A stretch of 9,729 bases of DNA from JBFEYJ01 sp041562215 (lineage in GTDB: Bacteria; Pseudomonadota; Gammaproteobacteria; Thiohalomonadales; Thiohalomonadaceae). A model generated the notes under the pieces. It made no database searches and was not told where the DNA came from. It saw only the letters and a program-made list of their open reading frames with translations. This document shows positions 5,090 through 9,729 of this stretch, piece by piece (position 1 is the stretch's first letter; each line of letters starts with the position of its first letter). The position numbers and the translations under genes were made by a program. The stretch covers positions 1-9,729 of the forward strand of contig JBFEYJ010000105.1 in assembly GCA_041562215.1 (NCBI GenBank), read 5' to 3'.

Positions 5090-6400
5090 ATGAATGAGCG
5101 CCACCAAATTCTCATCGTCGGCGGGGGCGCCGGCGGCCTTGAACTGGCCACGCAGCTCGGTGACTCACTCGGCAAACGAAAACAGGCCGATATTACCCTC
5201 ATCGATGCCGGTTGGACCCACATCTGGAAACCACTGCTGCATGAGGTCGCCGCCGGCACCCTCGACTCAAGCGAGGACGAACTGGAGTACCTGGCGCAGG
5301 CGCGCTGGCACCACTTTCGTTTTCGCCTTGGGCGCATGATCGGCCTGGACCGAGAGAAACGCGAGGTCTACCTCTCGCCCACCTTCGACGAGGAGCGAGT
5401 GCAGGTGATTCCGCAGCGCGCCTTCCGCTATGACACCCTGATCATCGCCGTTGGAAGCGAAAGTAACGATTTCGGCATCACCGGTGTAAAAGAACACTGC
5501 CTGTTTCTGGACAGCACCAAACAGGCTGAAAAGTTCCAACAGAAGCTTCTTAATAACATGCTGCGTGCGCACACCCAGGGAAAGCCGATCGCCGAGGGCC
5601 AGCTCGATGTCGCCATCGTCGGAGCCGGCGCCACAGGGGTGGAACTGGCAGCTCAGTTGCACCGGGTAACCCGCCAGCTCTCCGCCTACGGTCTCGACAC
5701 CATCGATCCTTCGCGCCACATCAAACTGCATGTGATCGAGGCAGGCCCGCGGATCCTGCCGGCCCTGCCCGAGCGCATCGCCCGCTCGGCCCATGCAGAG
5801 CTGGCCAAGCTCGGGGTAACAGTTCACGCCAATGAACGTGTGGTGGAAGTTACTCGCGAGGGGATCCGTACCGCCAGCGGGCACTTTATACCCGCCGCTT
5901 TCAAGGTATGGGCTGCCGGTATCAAGGCACCGGACTTTCTCAAAGGCCTGGACGGCCTTGAGACCAACCGCGTCAATCAGCTGATGGTGGAGACAACACT
6001 ACGCACCACCCGCGATGAGCACATCTTCGCCTTTGGCGATTGCGCCGCATGCCCGATGGATGAGAGCGGCGCCACCGTTCCGCCACGCGCCCAGGCCGCC
6101 CACCAACAGGCCTCACTGCTCTACAAGAATATTCGCCGCTGTCTCAAAGGCAAGCAACTACGTAAATACCGTTATCGCGACTACGGGTCGCTCATCGCCA
6201 TGGGTCGCTACAGCACCGTAGGCAGCCTGATGGGAGGAATTACCGGTAGCCTTTTCATCTCCGGCTTTATCGCACGTATTGTCTACCTGTCACTATACAA
6301 AATGCACCAGGCCTCACTTTACGGCTGGCCACGCGCCATTCTCATCAGCCTGCTGCACTTCCTGCGCAAAGGTATCGATCCGCAGGTCAAACTGCATTGA
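5090..6400 (+). CDS. ndh: Type II NADH:quinone oxidoreductase
   Basis: Single-subunit, non-proton-pumping NADH dehydrogenase that passes electrons from NADH through FAD to membrane quinone. The 436 residues match E. coli Ndh (434) along the whole length. Motifs: the FAD-binding Rossmann loop GGGAGG (11-16), HIWKPLLHEVAAGTLD (44-59), the NADH-binding loop GAGATGVE (178-185), WAAGIKAPDFL (274-284), the FAD-contacting GDCAACP (316-322, with the CxxC seen in E. coli Ndh), and AQAAHQ (334-339), a flavin/quinone signature. The amphipathic C-terminal region (about 385-425) is where the family attaches to the membrane. The open frame extends up to 4943, but the protein family begins at the Met at 5090, so I start there; no ribosome site is obvious. 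It is divergent from dnr, which makes control by oxygen or NO plausible, though I find no convincing Fnr box before it. Confidence 0.96.
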   Translation: MNERHQILIVGGGAGGLELATQLGDSLGKRKQADITLIDAGWTHIWKPLLHEVAAGTLDSSEDELEYLAQARWHHFRFRLGRMIGLDREKREVYLSPTFDEERVQVIPQRAFRYDTLIIAVGSESNDFGITGVKEHCLFLDSTKQAEKFQQKLLNNMLRAHTQGKPIAEGQLDVAIVGAGATGVELAAQLHRVTRQLSAYGLDTIDPSRHIKLHVIEAGPRILPALPERIARSAHAELAKLGVTVHANERVVEVTREGIRTASGHFIPAAFKVWAAGIKAPDFLKGLDGLETNRVNQLMVETTLRTTRDEHIFAFGDCAACPMDESGATVPPRAQAAHQQASLLYKNIRRCLKGKQLRKYRYRDYGSLIAMGRYSTVGSLMGGITGSLFISGFIARIVYLSLYKMHQASLYGWPRAILISLLHFLRKGIDPQVKLH

Positions 6401-6478
6401 GACCATGCTACCATTCAGCGTCATTCTGCCGCCGCTTGTCCTCGAATCGTCCATGACCGGAAATTTGGCTGGAAAGTT

Positions 6479-6504
6479 ATCATGGATCTGTTATAAAGCA
6501 TGAT
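6479..6504. other. Inverted repeat downstream of ndh
   Basis: ATCATG (6479-6484) and CATGAT (6499-6504) form a 6-bp stem with a 14-base loop; flanking GTTAT and ATAAC can extend it imperfectly. It lies 78 bp past the ndh stop and just before the rhodanese promoter. It lacks a T-run, so it could be a weak terminator or a protein-binding site. Confidence 0.25.
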
Positions 6505-6513
6505 CATAACTGG

Positions 6514-6541
6514 TTGAAATAAAAGAATTTCCCAGTATTAA
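6514..6541 (+). promoter_or_regulatory. Sigma-70-like promoter of the rhodanese-cyclase operon
   Basis: TTGAAA (6514-6519), 16 bases, TATTAA (6536-6541). The surroundings are AT-rich compared with the neighbouring genes. It would give a leader of about 50 bases that ends in the strong ribosome site AAGGGGGG (6588-6595), close to the ATG at 6599. Confidence 0.5.
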
Positions 6542-6598
6542 TCTCAAGAATTACAATAAAATTGCGCAAAGGATGCGCTCTCTCACAAGGGGGGAATC

Positions 6599-7012
6599 AT
6601 GCGCATAACAGTGCCACTTATACTCATATTGCTCATGTCGCCGGCATGGGCTGAAAGTCCCACAGCGCCAGTAACCATCGAAGGCGCCACCACCCTCGCT
6701 GCCGAACAAGTGATCGAGCTCATCCTCAATGAGCCTGCGCTGGTCGTTATCGACACGCGTAGGGACGAAGAATACGTAAAGGGACACATTGAAGGCGCCA
6801 TCAGTCTGCCCGACACGGATATGAGCGTCGAAGTGCTGGCACAATATGTCGCAGATAAAGACACACCCGTGCTTTTCTACTGCAACGGCGCCCGCTGCCT
6901 GCGCAGCAGCAATGCGATCATCAAGGCTCAGGAGTGGGGATACCGACAACTCTACTGGTTCCGTGGCGGCTGGCTCGAATGGCGCGAGAAGAAGCTGCCG
7001 ATTGCGAGGTAG
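6599..7012 (+). CDS. Periplasmic rhodanese-domain protein
   Basis: A 137-residue single rhodanese domain with an export signal. Residues 1-18 form a typical signal peptide: Met-Arg, a hydrophobic core and a cut site after AWA. The domain runs from about 33 to 135, with VVIDTRRDEEYVKGHIEGAISLP (49-71) as the CH2A-like region. The active-site loop is C95-N-G-A-R-C100, a Cys followed by a short loop as in sulfurtransferases that move sulfane sulfur via a persulfide. W-F-R-G-G-W-L-E-W near the end is the usual closing motif. Likely role: carrying or sensing sulfur in the periplasm; substrate unknown. The ATG at 6599 has a very strong ribosome site. The diguanylate cyclase gene begins 4 bp after the stop, so the two are surely one operon, and the rhodanese may act together with that sensor. 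Confidence 0.9.
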   Translation: MRITVPLILILLMSPAWAESPTAPVTIEGATTLAAEQVIELILNEPALVVIDTRRDEEYVKGHIEGAISLPDTDMSVEVLAQYVADKDTPVLFYCNGARCLRSSNAIIKAQEWGYRQLYWFRGGWLEWREKKLPIAR

Positions 7013-7016
7013 GCAG

Positions 7017-8564
7017 ATGGCCAATCGCAGACTCTCCATCCGAGCAGCCACCACCGTTGGGGTCATCGTTATAGGCAGCCTCTTTGTCCTCTTCTCCTGG
7101 AGTGCCGGCGCCTACTTCAGGGAAGCGGCACTGCAGTCCCAGACCAAGAGCCTCTCGCGCATCATTGAGGTCGCCAGCAATCAGGTACTGCAAGACATCC
7201 AGCAGTACGCGCTCCATCTTCACAGTGTCCTCACCAGCACTGACGGCCTCTCAGCTCCCTTCCTGAGGTTTATTGACCATGGAGAGTCCGAAGCACTGTA
7301 TGCGGCGATCGATGACCCTCTCCTCAACGGCTACCCCGGCATGAGCGAGATCGAACTTGTGCAATTGCGTGTCTACGATCTTGAGCTGAACTTCCTGCTT
7401 GAGAGCAGCGCCGGCGTCCGGGGTCTCCCCCCACGCCTACCTGAATTCATTCTCACCGATGCGACCAAGCGTGAAGGGGTTGAACGTCTCAAGGCTCTCG
7501 GTGGTCTCTGGTTTTCCACACAGGGCCCCCTCTATTCGATGTTGCTGCCCATCGGCGGACTGCACATTCAGGGCTATCTTGAAGTGGTCCTCGATCCCAC
7601 GCTCAGCCTGAGCAGGGTGTCCACGATCAGCGGCATGCCTATCCATATCTCCCGTGCCGGGCAGCCGTTTAAGGTGCCGGAAACCAATATGCCGGAACAC
7701 GAGATACTTCCAATCGAGTACTTCCTCATCGGCGACGACAACCTCCCCGCCTACCGTCTGATCGGGATGGAAGATGTCCACCAGCTCTATCAGGACATGC
7801 ACAACAACCAGCTCACAGCCACCGGAGCCTTCATCCTTATTACCTTCGTTATCCTGTTACTGCTTCTGCTGGTACTCAATAATGGCGTATTCAAGCCGCT
7901 TCAGCGGATCCTGCGAGGGATTGAGCGTTACCGTGAAGGAGAACTCGATACCACTATCAGTCCATCAGGACTGCGAGATCTTTTCATCCTGGGCGAGACC
8001 TTCAACACCATGGTCGAGCAGATCCGACATGACATAAACGAACTGGAACGCCACTCCAATATCGACGGACTTACCGGGCTGGGTAACCGTCGCTACTTCG
8101 AACAGCGCTTGCAGGAAGAGTGGTCCCGGGCAACACGGAAGCAATGGCCGATCTCCATCCTGTTCATCGATATCGACTACTTCAAGCGATACAACGACCA
8201 CTACGGCCATCTGCAAGGCGACGACTGTCTGCGCCGGGTAGCCGAGGCGATCCATCGTGCCGTCAAGCGGGATATCGACGTAGCCACCCGCTACGGCGGC
8301 GAGGAGTTCATCATCATGTTGCCCGAGACCAATATGGCCGGGGCAGAGCAAGTGGCCAGAGAGTTGCAACAGGCGATCCGCAAAATGCACATCGATCATC
8401 CTGATTCGAATGTGCAACCGTTCATCACGCTGAGTATCGGCATCGCAAGCCATATTCCACGTTTCCCGGAGAAAGCCGAGGAGCTTATACACAAGGCTGA
8501 CATCGCCCTCTACCAGGCAAAAGAGAATGGTCGCAACCGTATCGGCAAATCCGCCGGCGCCTGA
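7017..8564 (+). CDS. Membrane-bound diguanylate cyclase with periplasmic sensor and HAMP
   Basis: Makes c-di-GMP from two GTP. Layout of the 515 residues: transmembrane helix one (about 10-32), a periplasmic sensor of about 235 residues (33-268), helix two (269-289), HAMP (about 290-342) and GGDEF (345-510). The catalytic motif is intact, RYGGEEF (425-431), and the product-inhibition site RxxD is present as RDID (418-421). DGLTGLGNRR (350-359) and FIDIDYFKRYND (383-394) are the standard nucleotide and metal regions. No EAL domain follows. I do not recognise the sensor; a Cache-like fold is a guess from its size and position between two helices. The frame is open further upstream from 6846, but that overlaps the rhodanese; the ATG at 7017 directly precedes the first helix, and the 4-bp gap to the rhodanese points to translational coupling. 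Confidence 0.93.
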   Translation: MANRRLSIRAATTVGVIVIGSLFVLFSWSAGAYFREAALQSQTKSLSRIIEVASNQVLQDIQQYALHLHSVLTSTDGLSAPFLRFIDHGESEALYAAIDDPLLNGYPGMSEIELVQLRVYDLELNFLLESSAGVRGLPPRLPEFILTDATKREGVERLKALGGLWFSTQGPLYSMLLPIGGLHIQGYLEVVLDPTLSLSRVSTISGMPIHISRAGQPFKVPETNMPEHEILPIEYFLIGDDNLPAYRLIGMEDVHQLYQDMHNNQLTATGAFILITFVILLLLLLVLNNGVFKPLQRILRGIERYREGELDTTISPSGLRDLFILGETFNTMVEQIRHDINELERHSNIDGLTGLGNRRYFEQRLQEEWSRATRKQWPISILFIDIDYFKRYNDHYGHLQGDDCLRRVAEAIHRAVKRDIDVATRYGGEEFIIMLPETNMAGAEQVARELQQAIRKMHIDHPDSNVQPFITLSIGIASHIPRFPEKAEELIHKADIALYQAKENGRNRIGKSAGA

Positions 8565-8578
8565 ATGCAGGAATCGTT

Positions 8579-8607
8579 TTCACACATGGGGGCGAATTGG
8601 CTATTAT
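8579..8607 (+). promoter_or_regulatory. Sigma-70 promoter of truC
   Basis: TTCACA (8579-8584), exactly 17 bases, TATTAT (8602-8607). Five of six bases match in each box. The start would be near 8614, giving a leader of about 22 bases to the ATG at 8636. It also argues against a TTG start at 8597, which would lie inside the promoter. Confidence 0.6.
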
Positions 8608-8635
8608 CCGTCCTTTCTCCTTCCCTCTACGAACA

Positions 8636-9373
8636 ATGAACGCCGACACCCTCACCATCCTCTATCGCGATGAACAATACATCGCCGTAGACAAGCCTGC
8701 AGGCCTGCAGGTGCACCGTAGCTGGATCAGCGAAGAGACTGATGTGTTTCTGCTGCAAAAATTGCGCGACCAGATTGGTCGGCGTGTTTACACCATCCAC
8801 CGTCTCGACCGCCCCACCTCCGGGGTGATCCTGTTCGCCCTGTCCAGCGAGGCCGCGCGCGCCATGTGCGTCGTCTTCGAAAATCGCGAGATAGAGAAGA
8901 CCTACCTCGCCATTGTGCGTGGCTACAGCGACGAACTGGGGCACATCGACTACCCGCTGCAGGAAGAGCCGCACAAGCCGGCACAGCAAGCCATCACCGA
9001 TTATCGTACCCTGGCGAATATAGAGTTACCGATCCCCGTTGGACGCTATGACACTGCCCGCTATTCACTGGTCGCTATCTCGCCACTGACCGGACGCTCG
9101 CGCCAGATCCGCAAGCACTTCCACCATATCTTTCACCCGCTCGTCGGCGACACCTCCCACGGTGAAGGACGACACAACCGCCTTTTTCGCGATCATTTTG
9201 GCATCAACCGTCTGCTACTGCACGCATGGAAACTACGCTTTCGCCACCCTGACAATGGCGAAATGCTGACGATCCGTGCGCCATTACCATTAGAGTACGA
9301 GCAGTTGTTCAAGGAGTTTGGGTGGGAGAAATCTGTTCTGGACCGATGTGTTGCTGATGCGATTGAGAAGTAA
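8636..9373 (+). CDS. truC: tRNA pseudouridine(65) synthase TruC
   Basis: RluA-family pseudouridine synthase that converts U65 in the acceptor/T-stem region of certain tRNAs. The 245 residues open with ILYRDEQYIAVDKPAGLQVHRSW (8-30), the substrate-binding strand pair. The catalytic motif is HRLDRPTSG (55-63) with the nucleophile Asp58, followed by SSEAARAM. RYDTARYSLVAISPLTGRSRQIRKHF and HPLVGDTSHGEGRHNRLFRDHFG follow, as in E. coli TruC, which matches through most of the length, including the TruC-type HRSW and GRHNR-like segments. There is no S4 domain, as usual for TruC. Start: ATG 8636 fits the family N-terminus and the promoter at 8579-8607; a TTG at 8597 with a GGGGG stretch before it is the less likely alternative. 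No strong ribosome site precedes the ATG. Probably transcribed on its own. Confidence 0.93.
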   Translation: MNADTLTILYRDEQYIAVDKPAGLQVHRSWISEETDVFLLQKLRDQIGRRVYTIHRLDRPTSGVILFALSSEAARAMCVVFENREIEKTYLAIVRGYSDELGHIDYPLQEEPHKPAQQAITDYRTLANIELPIPVGRYDTARYSLVAISPLTGRSRQIRKHFHHIFHPLVGDTSHGEGRHNRLFRDHFGINRLLLHAWKLRFRHPDNGEMLTIRAPLPLEYEQLFKEFGWEKSVLDRCVADAIEK

Positions 9374-9374
9374 T

Positions 9375-9466
9375 CATTTTATTGCCGTATCGCAGGAAGA
9401 GGACTCGCAGTAAATGCCGGTTGGACTAAGTCTCGCTGCCCCCAACACCCCAAGCTGCATAAAATG
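9375..9466. other. Widely spaced inverted repeat in the truC-TerB convergent gap
   Basis: CATTTTAT (9375-9382) and ATAAAATG (9459-9466) are exact complements, extendable by GC with one bulged T. They are 76 bases apart at the two ends of the 98-bp convergent gap. Paired as RNA they could support termination from both directions, but the distance makes chance a serious alternative. Otherwise I see nothing in this gap. Confidence 0.2.
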
Positions 9467-9471
9467 GAAAC

Positions 9472-9729
9472 TCACTCGATCCCCAACGCCCGATGCTTGG
9501 CGCGAATGTACTCAGTCTGGCTGAGATAAAGAAGGTCGGAAATGCGCCGCACCATGTGTTCTTCATATTTGTCAATCTGACCATCGGAGGCAGCGACCTG
9601 CCACAGCAATTCCACGACCTTTTCTTTCTGTGCCGGAGAAAAATGTTCCTTCAGCAATGAAGTGAACTGGTAATAGTCGATAGCCTCCTTCACCTCGGCC
9701 TCAGCCAGACCGTAAAGCGCCTCCACCTC
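9472..9729 (-). CDS. TerB-family protein (COG4103-like), 3' part
   Basis: Partial: the frame is open through the right edge, so the start lies outside. The 86 visible codons hold the C-terminal half of a TerB-type helical domain: EAIDYYQFTSLLKEHFSPAQKE, then VVELLWQVAASDGQIDKYEEHMVRRISDLL, ending YIRAKHRALGIE. The acidic pair in SDGQIDKYEE is the usual metal-binding-like signature of this family. Members are often called tellurite-resistance proteins by distant likeness to TerB, but most stand-alone ones, usually about 150 residues, have no known function. No other ter gene is visible here, so I would not infer tellurite resistance. It is convergent with truC. Confidence 0.8.
   Translation of the reverse strand, partial: EVEALYGLAEAEVKEAIDYYQFTSLLKEHFSPAQKEKVVELLWQVAASDGQIDKYEEHMVRRISDLLYLSQTEYIRAKHRALGIE

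Noticed and set aside
8597..8635. TTG start extending truC by 13 codons
   Set aside because: The TTG lies inside a good TTCACA-N17-TATTAT promoter, and the family N-terminus begins at the later ATG.

Overview
The window looks like the chromosome of a gammaproteobacterium of moderate to fairly high GC. The encoded riboflavin synthase, type II NADH dehydrogenase and TruC all resemble their Escherichia coli counterparts closely along their length. The Crp/Fnr regulator is of the Pseudomonas Dnr (denitrification, NO-sensing) type, and a periplasmic rhodanese sits beside a diguanylate cyclase. I infer a respiratory, possibly denitrifying or sulfur-metabolising free-living bacterium. The species cannot be fixed from this sequence. 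I see no mobile element, phage gene, CRISPR array, rRNA or tRNA.

Layout, left to right. (1) The 3' end of a DUF4405-type membrane protein gene, then a 683-residue FeoB-like ferrous iron permease, both on +. (2) A 189-bp convergent gap with a compact hairpin and two long interleaved inverted repeats. (3) On -, a GNAT acetyltransferase gene and ribE (riboflavin synthase), apparently one operon (32-bp gap). (4) A 294-bp gap with a structured segment that may encode a small + strand RNA ending in a terminator-like hairpin. (5) dnr on -, divergent from ndh on +, with a 272-bp shared regulatory region. The dnr promoter lies so close to the ATG that its mRNA may be leaderless. (6) A tightly coupled + pair: periplasmic rhodanese and membrane diguanylate cyclase (4-bp gap). 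(7) truC on + with its own promoter. (8) The 3' part of a TerB-family gene on -, running off the right edge.

Common themes are respiration and redox: iron uptake, flavin synthesis, a flavoprotein dehydrogenase beside an NO/anaerobiosis-type regulator, and a sulfur-transfer protein paired with a c-di-GMP enzyme. Apart from the GNAT-ribE and rhodanese-cyclase pairs, the genes look like independent units. The least ordinary items are the FeoB homologue with a damaged GTPase P-loop and G3 motif, the structured intergenic segments at 2598-2700 and 3903-4063, the possibly leaderless dnr transcript, and the rhodanese-cyclase pair with an unrecognised periplasmic sensor.
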